Shown: piece after piece, positions 14,967-22,110 of the stretch
Position numbering within the stretch: the first letter of the stretch is position 1
Layout of the letters: the number at the start of each line of letters is the position of its first letter
Virus record (IMG/VR): IMGVR_UViG_3300009499_000008
Coordinates: 1-64,000 of that record
DNA: 64,000 nt
Reading direction: 5' to 3' (one strand)
Source of the DNA: a virus
Made by a program: the position numbers and the translations under genes
The notes under the pieces: generated by a model
What the model saw: the letters and a program-made list of their open reading frames with translations, nothing else
Database searches by the model: none
Told to the model about the DNA's origin: nothing

Positions 14967-15209
14967 ATGGCCAAGTTTGCACACACCGAAGTACGAACCC
15001 CCCTCTATGACAGGTCTTGGGACAGCCTTGAGGATGTAGTCTCTACATTGGCACACATAATCCAGGAGCTTCGACTTGAGCGCCAAAAGGCTGATCTCAT
15101 CGTCATAGAGATAGAATGGGAGAAGGACGCTAGGGATGATGAGGCTTTTATGGCGTTTATGGAACGCTACACCCCTGAGCAGTTCTGGCTGCGTTTTGAG
15201 CGGAGATAA
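14967..15209 (+). CDS. Hypothetical acidic helical protein
   Basis: 80 aa, unrecognised, the first gene after the structured leader. Mostly helical (SLEDVVSTLAHIIQELRLER) with an acidic second half and an aromatic end (TPEQFWLRFERR). AAGGAGG upstream. Its position behind a dedicated promoter and leader implies separate control. Confidence 0.65.
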   Translation: MAKFAHTEVRTPLYDRSWDSLEDVVSTLAHIIQELRLERQKADLIVIEIEWEKDARDDEAFMAFMERYTPEQFWLRFERR

Positions 15210-15214
15210 GCCCG

Positions 15215-15280
15215 TGGCGCGGGTGACGGTATCAGCAATGACCGCAAGGCGCGTCTACTAGCCTCACCACGCCCGCGCCA
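15215..15280 (+). ncRNA. Structured intergenic RNA, three-way junction
   Basis: Closing stem of 9 bp, TGGCGCGGG (15215-15223) with CCCGCGCCA (15272-15280). Inside are CGGT/ACCG (15227-15230, 15241-15244) and AGGC/GCCT (15247-15250, 15261-15264). It occupies nearly the whole gap between two genes and ends 4 bases before the AGAGGAGG of the next gene. No hammerhead core sequence is present. Confidence 0.5.
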
Positions 15281-15297
15281 GCAAGAGGAGGACACAA

Positions 15298-15561
15298 GTG
15301 GAGATCATTCTATGCCCACAGGACAGGTGGTTTCGCCGCAATTTGCGAGAGCTTCGCAAGGCGAAACTGAGCTATGATCCGGCACAAGTGAAGCCCAAGT
15401 TTTTGGTCGTACACCGTGGAGACCAAGCCTTTGTTGGTGACTTTGCCACTGTGTTTCTTGACGCGGAAGGTGCGCCAAATGAGTTTCAGTACCACTGGAA
15501 GCACAATGGCATTCAGTGTTGCTTGCTCTCTGAGATCAATGAAGTGCGGGTGTTTTTCTAG
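15298..15561 (+). CDS. Hypothetical protein
   Basis: 87 aa, GTG start behind AGAGGAGG. A basic N-terminus (RWFRRNLRELRKAKLSYDP) is followed by beta strands. Not recognised. The sequence GCGCCAGCAAGAGGAG occurs before this gene and, nearly unchanged, after it. Confidence 0.6.
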   Translation: MEIILCPQDRWFRRNLRELRKAKLSYDPAQVKPKFLVVHRGDQAFVGDFATVFLDAEGAPNEFQYHWKHNGIQCCLLSEINEVRVFF

Positions 15562-15605
15562 ACCCTGCGCCAGCAAGAGGAGCCAGCGGGCGAGAAGGAG
15601 GCGTG

Positions 15606-15917
15606 ATGGACTATCGCAAGCTGACAAAGTGCCTGATTGCACAGATCCGAGAATTGCAGGGCCAGATGTCTGATCTTCAGGACGAACTCGACGAGGCTTA
15701 TGATTCTATGGAGACAGTAGGCTCCTATCACGAGGCCCAAAACAGAAGGCTACACGCAGAACTCAGCCAGGCGGAGTGTGAGACGCTGCGTGAGCGCAAC
15801 AGGAACTCCAGTCGGCAGTTTGAGCGCGACCACGTATTGCGTGACCTGGAAACAGCCCGCCGAAGGGGAGATGAATGGGGACATCGGCGTGCCATGAACC
15901 GACTCAGAGACCTTTAG
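15606..15917 (+). CDS. Coiled-coil protein
   Basis: 103 aa. Long helical heptads throughout (LIAQIRELQGQMSDLQDELD, later basic helices rich in Arg). The ATG at 15606 is preferred over the GTG at 15603 by spacing from AAGGAGG. Likely oligomeric; function unknown. Confidence 0.6.
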   Translation: MDYRKLTKCLIAQIRELQGQMSDLQDELDEAYDSMETVGSYHEAQNRRLHAELSQAECETLRERNRNSSRQFERDHVLRDLETARRRGDEWGHRRAMNRLRDL

Positions 15918-15935
15918 CGAGTAGAAGGAGGCGTG

Positions 15936-16220
15936 ATGCCGAAGACCTGTAGAACGTGCGGGTTCGCTGCTTTGGCCAGAGAGTGTAACCTGCGCCATAT
16001 CTGGGTCGGTGATACGGAACTCTGTGGAGATCACAAGCCGCGCGAGAAGCCGCTGCTGGTGGACGCGCTTGCTACCACAGCCGAACTTTTGCTAGAGAAG
16101 ATGGATAATATCGGAGACGGGATGCTATTCAACCTGGACATCCTGGAAGCAAGAGACACCTTGCGGAAATCCCTGGCCCGTTACAAGGAGGAGGTGGGCG
16201 ATGACGAAGAAACTGAGTGA
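15936..16220 (+). CDS. Cys-cluster protein
   Basis: 94 aa. The N-terminal CRTCGFAALARECNLR with a later CGDH forms a probable metal knuckle, followed by helices. The ATG at 15936 fits AAGGAGG better than the GTG at 15933. Overlaps the next gene by 20 bases. Confidence 0.6.
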   Translation: MPKTCRTCGFAALARECNLRHIWVGDTELCGDHKPREKPLLVDALATTAELLLEKMDNIGDGMLFNLDILEARDTLRKSLARYKEEVGDDEETE

Positions 16221-16665
16221 GAGACTTCCTATGCAACTATCTTGTGAGGAAGGCTGGAAGATGGATGTCGTGGATTTGGCAAATTGGCTCAAGGAACTGG
16301 CCCAACAAGTAGAGGCCCTGGAGCCAGAGGACACCGATGCGACCATCCGCAAGTTGCGCGTAGAGAGGCTTGATTTGCGTGTAGAACGTGATGACATAGA
16401 CCAAAAATGTTCGGAAGTGGAGCATGAGCTTACTGAGGCCAAGAAGGAGTTGGAGTCCTATACCGATTCCGTCAACGCCGACGCCGAGATCGGGCGACTG
16501 GTGCGGGGGATGCGACCAGGAGCAAGCTTATACCGCGATCCCAATCGCCTGTCTGTTCTTTGTTGGTGGGGCCTCCATTCCCACCCCTATATCTGCCAAA
16601 AGACGGACGACCCCACTGAGGCCCTGCAAGCACTACAGGAGGTGGGTGATGGCGAACTGCCATAA
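16201..16665 (+). CDS. Coiled-coil protein with WLKxLA N-terminal motif
   Basis: 154 aa. The N-terminus MTKKLSERLP, then LANWLKELAQQVEALE, resembles the protein at 21625 (MTKLSKRMP, GEWLKKLAEYVEF), so the two are probable paralogues. The middle is coiled coil (KLRVERLDLRVERDD). The C-terminal region is globular, Trp rich and unrecognised. Confidence 0.6.
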   Translation: MTKKLSERLPMQLSCEEGWKMDVVDLANWLKELAQQVEALEPEDTDATIRKLRVERLDLRVERDDIDQKCSEVEHELTEAKKELESYTDSVNADAEIGRLVRGMRPGASLYRDPNRLSVLCWWGLHSHPYICQKTDDPTEALQALQEVGDGELP

Positions 16666-16918
16666 CTGTGCTTGGCACGAGCATTTGAGGGATCACTGCG
16701 AACTAGAATCGGGCTATCCAAACAGGTGCGATGCATTCAGACGAAAGGGGCCGCCACTCTGGCAATGCATTCTCTGCGTCGCTGCAATCTTGGGCATCTA
16801 CGTGCTTCTGCTCTGGATGGAGAACGCGCCCGCCGAGGACTTGCGCTTCGTCTTGCTCGCAGTGCCATGTGCGTTGGTGGCCGGATTGTGGGTACGTCGA
16901 GTGAGGAGGGAGAGATGA
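16649..16918 (+). CDS. Membrane protein with N-terminal Cys knuckle
   Basis: 89 aa from ATG 16649 (AGGAGG upstream). CHNCAWHEHLRDHCELE and NRCDAF give a four-Cys cluster. Two hydrophobic helices follow (LWQCILCVAAILGIYVLLLW and FVLLAVPCALVAGLWV). The basic C-terminus suggests a cytoplasmic tail. It overlaps the next ATG (ATGA). Confidence 0.62.
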   Translation: MANCHNCAWHEHLRDHCELESGYPNRCDAFRRKGPPLWQCILCVAAILGIYVLLLWMENAPAEDLRFVLLAVPCALVAGLWVRRVRRER

Positions 16919-17034
16919 AGTGTCAGGATTGGGTGATACTCGCTTCCGTGGTAGCGTTTGTGCTAGGCATACTCGCTAGCTTTGGGTTTCGGCAGATTGC
17001 CGCAAGACTAATCAGGTGGTGGTTTTTCGAATAG
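16915..17034 (+). CDS. 39-aa membrane protein
   Basis: Short frame from ATG 16915 behind GAGGAGGG, overlapping the previous stop by 4 bases. One hydrophobic helix (WVILASVVAFVLGILASFGF) then a basic, aromatic tail (ARLIRWWFFE). The tight coupling to the preceding membrane protein suggests a paired function. Confidence 0.6.
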   Translation: MKCQDWVILASVVAFVLGILASFGFRQIAARLIRWWFFE

Positions 17035-17043
17035 GAGGATGAG

Positions 17044-17358
17044 ATGAGCGAGGAACAAGCGTGGAGACGGCAACTCAAAGGCGTTCGGGCATTTGTGGAG
17101 ACATTGAAAGAGCCAGAAGCTGAGGAAAGAGAGACCATTGCGGGTAAGTTCGCCGAGGCCCTGGGTTGCCTGGAGGATGCGGCCTGCTATCTTCGGGACA
17201 TCGACAAACAGTATGACGTAATCTATCCCGATGATGAGTGTGAGTATCCTGAGTTGAAGTTCTGGTTCGCTCTTGATGGCGTCATCAAGCCCTTGGAGGC
17301 CCTCCAGAAGGGGCTAATGGCCGTCGAGCCGCTTGTGCCCAAGGAGGAAACAGTATGA
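17044..17358 (+). CDS. Hypothetical acidic protein
   Basis: 104 aa, helical and acidic (GKFAEALGCLEDAACYLRDI, IYPDDECEYPELKFWFALDG). AGGAGG upstream. Overlaps the next gene by 4 bases. Not recognised. Confidence 0.6.
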   Translation: MSEEQAWRRQLKGVRAFVETLKEPEAEERETIAGKFAEALGCLEDAACYLRDIDKQYDVIYPDDECEYPELKFWFALDGVIKPLEALQKGLMAVEPLVPKEETV

Positions 17359-17762
17359 AACGCCCTATCTGTGTCAAATGCCAAACAGAGTTCCGAAATA
17401 TCAAGAGTGGAATTGCGGTGATCGATATGTTTTCAGACCCCCCAGAGCCATATCAAGTATGGTTGGCTGACTTATTCGAGTGTCCGACTTGCAAGACACA
17501 GATTGTAAGCGGATTTGGGGATAGACTATTGGTACGCCATCACGATGTTGACTTCAAACAACATCTCCGGTTTCTACGAGAAAGATTTGAGGTACGCAAT
17601 TATGAACACCCAGAGGATGCCAACCCTGTGCCAACGACAAAGAACGAAGCCCTCCAACGGTTGGTAGAAGCCATAGGTCGTCACGAACCAATGGCAAACG
17701 ATCCTGCCATCATCGACGCCATCAATGCCATTGAGGACATCCTATGTAAAAGGAGCGAATAA
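17355..17762 (+). CDS. Zinc-ribbon domain protein
   Basis: 135 aa. CVKCQTEF and CPTCKTQI about 42 residues apart form a zinc ribbon, and a helical C-terminal half (KNEALQRLVEAIGRHEP) follows. Ribosome site AAGGAGG inside the previous gene. Could bind DNA, RNA or a host protein. Confidence 0.62.
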   Translation: MKRPICVKCQTEFRNIKSGIAVIDMFSDPPEPYQVWLADLFECPTCKTQIVSGFGDRLLVRHHDVDFKQHLRFLRERFEVRNYEHPEDANPVPTTKNEALQRLVEAIGRHEPMANDPAIIDAINAIEDILCKRSE

Positions 17763-17763
17763 C

Positions 17764-17928
17764 ATGCCAATCTATCGTTTTGTTGAATCAGGCGTTTTCT
17801 CTGTCTTAGTTGAGGTAGAGGCTTCTAACGAAGAAGAGGCCCTCGAACTCATCGAAGACGGTGAGGGCAAGGAAGTAGAATCGCTGGAGTATTATGGTGT
17901 TGAATTTGAACTTGTGGAAGTCATATAA
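17764..17928 (+). CDS. DpnD/PcfM-like small protein
   Basis: 54 aa from ATG 17764. The beta-strand/helix pattern VLVEVEASNEEEALELIEDG resembles the DpnD/PcfM-like C-terminal domain seen in many small mobile-element proteins. Only moderate ribosome site (AAAGGAG). Function of the family is unknown. Confidence 0.5.
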   Translation: MPIYRFVESGVFSVLVEVEASNEEEALELIEDGEGKEVESLEYYGVEFELVEVI

Positions 17929-17937
17929 GGAGGAGAC

Positions 17938-18357
17938 GTGACTAAGAAAATGATGAATGCAGCGGCGACTCAGGCACTAGCTGACGTAAACACAAGTAAG
18001 ATGCGTATTCAGGCATTTCAATTTGTTACCCACAAGATGGAACTGGGCACGCGCACGGCGCATTTGAGAAATGCGATTGATACCATCTATCTTGAGCTAC
18101 AACGACAATTGAATGACGCCCATAGCCGACTGCTCCTGTGGGGGGCAATGTTAGACGGACAAACGAAACATATAGCGCGAAGGCTGGCCTACAAACGCTT
18201 CCTGCGTGAAGGTATGGCCATCATGCAATACTTGGAGCCAGATGCTGCCTCGCCGTTTCGATATTCCGTTGCCAACTATGAGGAATTTCGGGCCGAGTTA
18301 GATACACTCAAGGCCGAGATCGCAGCCGAAGATAGCGAGGAGGGGACGGGGTGGTAA
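17938..18357 (+). CDS. Hypothetical helical protein
   Basis: 139 aa, GTG start behind AAGGAGG. Long helices (AIDTIYLELQRQLNDAHSRL) and a basic middle (HIARRLAYKRFLREG), acidic C-terminus. Not recognised. Overlaps the next gene by 7 bases. Confidence 0.6.
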   Translation: MTKKMMNAAATQALADVNTSKMRIQAFQFVTHKMELGTRTAHLRNAIDTIYLELQRQLNDAHSRLLLWGAMLDGQTKHIARRLAYKRFLREGMAIMQYLEPDAASPFRYSVANYEEFRAELDTLKAEIAAEDSEEGTGW

Positions 18358-18560
18358 CAAACAAGCCCAAGCAAGGTCTCGACGCGGCTGGCTTCCTGCT
18401 GCTGGCTGAAGGGCATTTGGTGAAAGCCAGAGAGGACTTAAGGAAGAATTGGTCGCTGAGTAAGGTTTCCGTAATTGGCTTGATAGGAGTAGCTATTACG
18501 GCCATTAGCATTAGCCTGAAGCTGTTGATGCAAGAGAAGGAGGAGCTATGCAAGCTATAG
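18351..18560 (+). CDS. Small protein with one membrane helix (HLVKA family)
   Basis: 69 aa from a GTG at 18351 behind GAGGAGGGG. The N-terminal LAEGHLVKAREDLRKN resembles the proteins at 18548 and 18834, then there is a hydrophobic stretch (VSVIGLIGVAITAISISLKL). It may be a membrane-anchored member of this three-gene family. Confidence 0.55.
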   Translation: MVTNKPKQGLDAAGFLLLAEGHLVKAREDLRKNWSLSKVSVIGLIGVAITAISISLKLLMQEKEELCKL

Positions 18561-18724
18561 AGGAGCTGTGCGAGGCTTTGAGCCACTTGGCATATGCAAG
18601 AGAAAATCTGGCAAATACACCGAAGACCCGAAGAATCGCTTGGGCATGCCTGCAAAGCCGCTTCGCCGATAGTTCTATCAGGCGCGCCCTGAAGCTACTC
18701 AAGGAGGAAAACGAGAGGCCATGA
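18548..18724 (+). CDS. 58-aa helical protein (MQAIEEL paralogue)
   Basis: From ATG 18548 behind AGAAGGAGGAG. Starts MQAIEELCEALSHLAYAREN and ends in RRALKLLKEENERP, a two-helix protein. The gene at 18834 starts MQAIKELEKALEHLVKAHEL, so the two are paralogues separated by a tiny zinc-ribbon gene. Stop overlaps the next ATG (ATGA). Confidence 0.6.
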   Translation: MQAIEELCEALSHLAYARENLANTPKTRRIAWACLQSRFADSSIRRALKLLKEENERP

Positions 18725-18846
18725 CACTCGATTGGTTTTGTCTGCATTGTCTTCATCGCTTCACACATCAGTTTACGCGATGTCCAAATTGCGGCTGGTT
18801 GGCAGTTATAATCTATTCACCAGAGGAGGAGCCATGCAAGCTATAA
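18721..18846 (+). CDS. 41-aa zinc-ribbon protein
   Basis: From ATG 18721 overlapping the previous stop by 4 bases. CLHCLHRFTHQFTRCPNCGW is a complete, very short zinc ribbon (C-x2-C-x11-C-x2-C). Its C-terminus overlaps the next gene by 13 bases. A real product is likely because of the intact ribbon and the translational coupling. Confidence 0.55.
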   Translation: MTLDWFCLHCLHRFTHQFTRCPNCGWLAVIIYSPEEEPCKL

Positions 18847-19007
18847 AGGAGCTGGAGAAGGCCCTGGAGCACTTGGTGAAAGCCCACGAGTTGCTGTCTG
18901 AACAGACACCCAAGTCTGGTGAGGAAGCGCCTGAATATAAAACAGGATGGGCCATCCATTGGACTAAACATGCGATAAGAAAACTCAAATGGCAAGAAAA
19001 GAAGTAA
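18834..19007 (+). CDS. 57-aa helical protein (MQAIKEL paralogue)
   Basis: From ATG 18834 behind AGAGGAGG. MQAIKELEKALEHLVKAHEL then a basic C-terminus (AIRKLKWQEKK). Paralogue of the gene at 18548 and related to the N-terminus of the protein at 18351. Confidence 0.6.
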   Translation: MQAIKELEKALEHLVKAHELLSEQTPKSGEEAPEYKTGWAIHWTKHAIRKLKWQEKK

Positions 19008-19012
19008 TTACA

Positions 19013-19117
19013 ATGAAAGGCATCCAAGTTGGTGATGTATTGATACAACGCTCATTCCAGACATTGTGGGCGGTGGTTGAGATGGAGCCTGATCTTCAAA
19101 TTCGCTTGGCACTATGA
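19013..19117 (+). CDS. Possible 34-aa protein
   Basis: ATG 19013 to TGA 19117. The peptide has a beta-hairpin-like start (MKGIQVGDVLIQRSFQTLWA). The ribosome site is poor, so expression is uncertain, but it fills the gap between two well-supported genes. Confidence 0.35.
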   Translation: MKGIQVGDVLIQRSFQTLWAVVEMEPDLQIRLAL

Positions 19118-19126
19118 GGAGGAAAC

Positions 19127-19465
19127 ATGCCAATCCCAGTAGATTTCGTCGGCACAGTGTCAAAGGGTTCTATTAACAATGAAGACCTCATCAAGACTTT
19201 CATGGCTTTCCTCGACTATTATTGGCCTGTACGAGCAGAGGATTTCCGTTGGGAATTCTCTGAAGTTTTCGACTCTTTGAAGAAGCCCACTCATTGGACT
19301 GAGGACGGCTGGAAGCCACCAGAATATATCAATGAGCTTGCAGCACACCTCATCTATGGAGAGATTTGGGATGCCTTAAATGAGTTGGCCCCGAACGGGT
19401 ATCAGTTCTGTGAAAACCCAAAAGACTTTACCGACTTTGGCTATTGGGAGGTAAAAGGAGGCTGA
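19127..19465 (+). CDS. Hypothetical acidic, aromatic protein
   Basis: 112 aa, unrecognised. Trp/Tyr rich (FLDYYWPVRAEDFRWEFSEV), with GYQFCENPKDFTDFGYWEV at the end. GAGGAGG upstream; 1 base before the next ATG. Confidence 0.6.
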   Translation: MPIPVDFVGTVSKGSINNEDLIKTFMAFLDYYWPVRAEDFRWEFSEVFDSLKKPTHWTEDGWKPPEYINELAAHLIYGEIWDALNELAPNGYQFCENPKDFTDFGYWEVKGG

Positions 19466-19466
19466 A

Positions 19467-19823
19467 ATGGGATACTACACCGATTATGAAATGGTTCCAG
19501 CTAGACATCGTTGTGAGTGTTCTTATGCAACATATCTAGCGATTGGAGAATTCACTGAAGCCACGAAAGTCGATGGTTGGTCGTATTTAAGTGATGTTTG
19601 GCGTGGTGCAGGTGCTGGACTTACATGGTATAACCACCGTGAGGACATGGTTAAGCTCTCTGCCGCTTTTCCCGATGTACTATTTACCTTATGGGGTCGT
19701 GGTGATGAGTCAGATGACTTGTGGAAACAATATTTCCTCGGTGGTAAATGTCAGGTGGCAGAGGCGATCATCACTTATCCCGACTTTGATGAAGGAGAAT
19801 TAAAAGATGTCAACCTTACCTGA
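19467..19823 (+). CDS. Conserved-type phage protein (GYYTDY)
   Basis: 118 aa. The start GYYTDYEM, the middle TWYNHREDMVKLSAAFPDVL and FTLWGRGDESDDLWKQYFLG match a small protein type I recall from many unrelated phages, whose role is unknown. AAAGGAGG upstream. Overlaps the next gene by 17 bases. Confidence 0.6.
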   Translation: MGYYTDYEMVPARHRCECSYATYLAIGEFTEATKVDGWSYLSDVWRGAGAGLTWYNHREDMVKLSAAFPDVLFTLWGRGDESDDLWKQYFLGGKCQVAEAIITYPDFDEGELKDVNLT

Positions 19824-20193
19824 ATTAGTGATGGAAGTTACTCAAAGGTTACATGAGGAAGTTGATCGAACTCTCGATTCACACGCCTTCGACGTAGACG
19901 GCACTTTCAACGATTTCATCGAGTATGTGATTCCCCGAAGAAGTAGAACATTGATGAATCTCGCTGCGAAACATCTATTTCTCGCAACTCGTAATGTAGA
20001 TGGGAAAGTCACACCCACACCTGCAACATTGGTTTATGACAACTTATATGACTTTCTCTTGGGTGTTTTGCAGAAAGAATTTGACTCTTTAGGAAGATTG
20101 TGTCCATCTTGCTATGGCGAGGGAGTTCTTCACGCTGACGGAGTTCCGCCTATTGGCTGTCGTAAGTGCTGGGGTAGTGGAGAAATTGAGTAG
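19807..20193 (+). CDS. Protein with DnaJ-like zinc motif
   Basis: 128 aa. The C-terminus has CPSCYGEGV and CRKCWGSGE, two CxxCxGxG repeats like half of a DnaJ zinc finger. The N-terminal 85 residues are helical and unrecognised. Could bind zinc and a protein partner; chaperone function is not implied. Confidence 0.62.
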   Translation: MSTLPELVMEVTQRLHEEVDRTLDSHAFDVDGTFNDFIEYVIPRRSRTLMNLAAKHLFLATRNVDGKVTPTPATLVYDNLYDFLLGVLQKEFDSLGRLCPSCYGEGVLHADGVPPIGCRKCWGSGEIE

Positions 20194-20242
20194 CACGTGC
20201 AAAGATATGGCTCTCTTTTGCGATCAACATTTAGGAGGAAAA

Positions 20243-20482
20243 ATGATCCTAAAATGCCCTAACTGTGACACTGAACTCCGCTTGATGGTCATGCTCACGT
20301 TCGTAGATGTTCAAGCCAAGGGCGTGATCGATGAAGGTGGATTGGCCCACTTCGCCTTCGGGAACACAGGTGTTAGGGCGAGAGACAAAGTAGACTCCAT
20401 CTATTGTCCGAATCCTGATTGTGACTGGACTTTCGGCGACCCGTGGGAATTTTTAAACTTGGAAGTAAAGAATAATGAGTAA
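20243..20482 (+). CDS. Zinc-ribbon protein
   Basis: 79 aa from ATG 20243, chosen for AGGAGG 6-7 bases upstream. CPNCDTEL at the start pairs with CPNPDCDW near residue 57, a long-loop zinc ribbon. Overlaps the next gene by 8 bases. Confidence 0.62.
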   Translation: MILKCPNCDTELRLMVMLTFVDVQAKGVIDEGGLAHFAFGNTGVRARDKVDSIYCPNPDCDWTFGDPWEFLNLEVKNNE

Positions 20483-20768
20483 GCTTGAAGCAGCTTTGCG
20501 AGACCTTTATTATTTTCGGCGTGATCCAAGAATTCTGATGATTGAATCTTTCCAGAAAGAGCCTCATACCTATGTAAAAGTAGCCATCAACGACGGCAAG
20601 CATGACATAATAATACAGGAGATAGCAACATATCCCTTTGCCTTTCGTGGTCACGAAAAGGAAGCAATGGTAGCTGCTATGCAGAATGTTCTCAAAAAAG
20701 CAGCCGATATTATTATAGAGCAAACACTCGCGCCAGTGATTGCAGAGTTTTCTAGTGCCCCTGTGTGA
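20475..20768 (+). CDS. Hypothetical protein
   Basis: 97 aa, unrecognised. Alpha/beta (YVKVAINDGKHDIIIQEIAT), then a helix (AMVAAMQNVLKKAADIIIEQ). ATG in the end of the previous gene; overlaps the next by 14 bases. Confidence 0.58.
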   Translation: MSKLEAALRDLYYFRRDPRILMIESFQKEPHTYVKVAINDGKHDIIIQEIATYPFAFRGHEKEAMVAAMQNVLKKAADIIIEQTLAPVIAEFSSAPV

Positions 20769-21174
20769 CAGGTGCGGTCGAGAATTCGTCGATTTCTGCA
20801 AGCCTTGTGCAGCGCAAGTAGTAGTGCGCAATCTCAAGCACAAAGGCTCATTACGTGGTGTAGTCAAGAGTCCAAAGCAAAGTAGACAGGCGCGGGCTAA
20901 AGCTTTGATCGAGTTAGATGATCCTGAGTTGGCTATCAAAGTAGCTCTCACAGATAATGATATGCACTTACGCAGGGCGGCTTTGATGCTTGTCAGAGAT
21001 AAAGGAATCTTGATGGAGGTCGCTTACACCGATGAAGACTGGCGAGTTAGAGAGACTGCGATTCGTTGTCTAAGAGATAAAGACTTACTCAAGGAAGTTA
21101 TGCGTGATTTCGCAAAGGAGAGCACCAATTATAGGTTCGCGCAGGAGTGTTTAGCGAATTTGACAAATCGTTGA
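20755..21174 (+). CDS. Zinc-knuckle plus HEAT-repeat-like protein
   Basis: 139 aa from a GTG at 20755 (a TTG at 20740 is an alternative). CDRCGREFVDFCKPC makes a four-Cys knuckle. It is followed by about three HEAT-like helical pairs (ALIELDDPELAIKVALTDND, ALMLVRDKGILMEVAYTDED, AIRCLRDKDLLKEVMRDF). HEAT repeats usually bind proteins. The promoter at 21160 overlaps its last codons. Confidence 0.58.
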   Translation: MPLCDRCGREFVDFCKPCAAQVVVRNLKHKGSLRGVVKSPKQSRQARAKALIELDDPELAIKVALTDNDMHLRRAALMLVRDKGILMEVAYTDEDWRVRETAIRCLRDKDLLKEVMRDFAKESTNYRFAQECLANLTNR

Positions 21175-21188
21175 TATTGTGCTAGTAT
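21160..21188 (+). promoter_or_regulatory. Rightward internal early promoter
   Basis: TTGACA (21160-21165), 17-bp spacer ending TTGTGC, TAGTAT (21183-21188). The first bases TTGACAAATC and the TATTGTGCTA end are shared with the promoter at 14777. It overlaps the end of the HEAT-like gene. Confidence 0.75.
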
Positions 21189-21194
21189 ATGGTC

Positions 21195-21338
21195 AGCTTC
21201 CAAGGCTGTTGTGTCTCTTGGGCCAGGGTGCCTCGGCTGGCAACCCAGGTGTGCTAACCTGGGCGAGGCAGGACATTTAGGGTTCGGAGCGGTTCTTGGC
21301 TTCCTCAAGGGCCGCTCTGAGCAAAGGAGAAATTAATT
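21195..21338 (+). ncRNA. Structured leader RNA, serial hairpins
   Basis: CAGC/GCTG (21194-21197, 21205-21208). A long hairpin has TGCCTCG (21229-21235) with CGAGGCA (21264-21270), an 8-base bulge, then CCCAGGT (21244-21250) with ACCTGGG (21257-21263) and a 6-base loop. A third has CGGAGCGG (21285-21292) with CCGCTCTG (21312-21319), ending just before AAAGGAG. GGCCAG near 21221 could pair alternatively with CTGGC near 21237, so two states are possible. Confidence 0.5.
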
Positions 21339-21641
21339 ATGGGCATTCGATACATTCTTACAGTAACGTGTCCTCAATGCGGATTTGAGGACGATGACGT
21401 TCCATTTGCTCCAACCTGCGACTTCGTGGATTGGAAATGTCCCGAATGTGGTTTCGTCGTTGACTTATATGGGTTGACTGGAATCACCTATGAGGATGCC
21501 TCCAGTGCTAAGGAAATCGCCGAAATCTGTTCTCGATTTGGTTCGGCAGACGAAATTCTAAAGGGGGGATGTCCCTTCGACTTATCTGTATACTGTGGAA
21601 AGTGCCCAGCCGGAAAGGCTAACGATGACAAAACTGAGTAA
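21339..21641 (+). CDS. Zinc-ribbon protein
   Basis: 100 aa. CPQCGFEDD and CPECGFVVD make a zinc ribbon; a further Cys cluster (GGCPFDLSVYCGKCPAGKA) lies near the end. First gene after the 21160 promoter and leader. Overlaps the next gene by 17 bases. Confidence 0.65.
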   Translation: MGIRYILTVTCPQCGFEDDDVPFAPTCDFVDWKCPECGFVVDLYGLTGITYEDASSAKEIAEICSRFGSADEILKGGCPFDLSVYCGKCPAGKANDDKTE

Positions 21642-22110
21642 GCGAATGCCAGATACGAATTATGTAGCAGGAATGGGAGAGTGGCTCAAAAAGTTGGCTG
21701 AATACGTCGAATTCATTGATCGACGTGAACAAGGATTACGTGAAGAAGCAGCTTGGAAAAAGAAAACTGAAAAAGCTGGGATTGAATACGAACCACAAAC
21801 CTACGACGAAGCCATAGCATTATGTAAAGGTTGGCCGCGTGCGGCGTTTGGTTATGACATTTCTTGGGAGAAAGATAAGTGGCCTGAGTTATGGAAGGAA
21901 ATGATCGAAGCTAGATGCAAAGGAATTTTGTATTTAGATGAAGATAGCTGGGTATTCAGTTTTCCGTCTTATTTACATAAAGATGTAATGATGTCCGCTT
22001 TTCCTTCTTTCAAATTTAGAGGTTCCACACCTGGTCGTGCTGTTTGTCGGACTTATATATGTTGCCAAGGCCATGCTGACTGGGCTGAGAGGTTGTCTAA
22101 AGATGACTGA
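21625..22110 (+). CDS. WLKxLA-motif protein (paralogue of the 16201 gene)
   Basis: 161 aa from ATG 21625. MTKLSKRMP and GEWLKKLAEYVEFIDRREQG resemble the N-terminus of the 16201 protein. The C-terminal part is aromatic (DEDSWVFSFPSYLHK) with CRTYICCQGH near the end. Start chosen for overlap with the previous stop. Function unknown. Confidence 0.58.
   Translation: MTKLSKRMPDTNYVAGMGEWLKKLAEYVEFIDRREQGLREEAAWKKKTEKAGIEYEPQTYDEAIALCKGWPRAAFGYDISWEKDKWPELWKEMIEARCKGILYLDEDSWVFSFPSYLHKDVMMSAFPSFKFRGSTPGRAVCRTYICCQGHADWAERLSKDD

Noticed and set aside
15215-15280. Three-way junction could be a hammerhead ribozyme.
   Set aside because: The CTGANGA and GAAA core sequences are absent around the junction.
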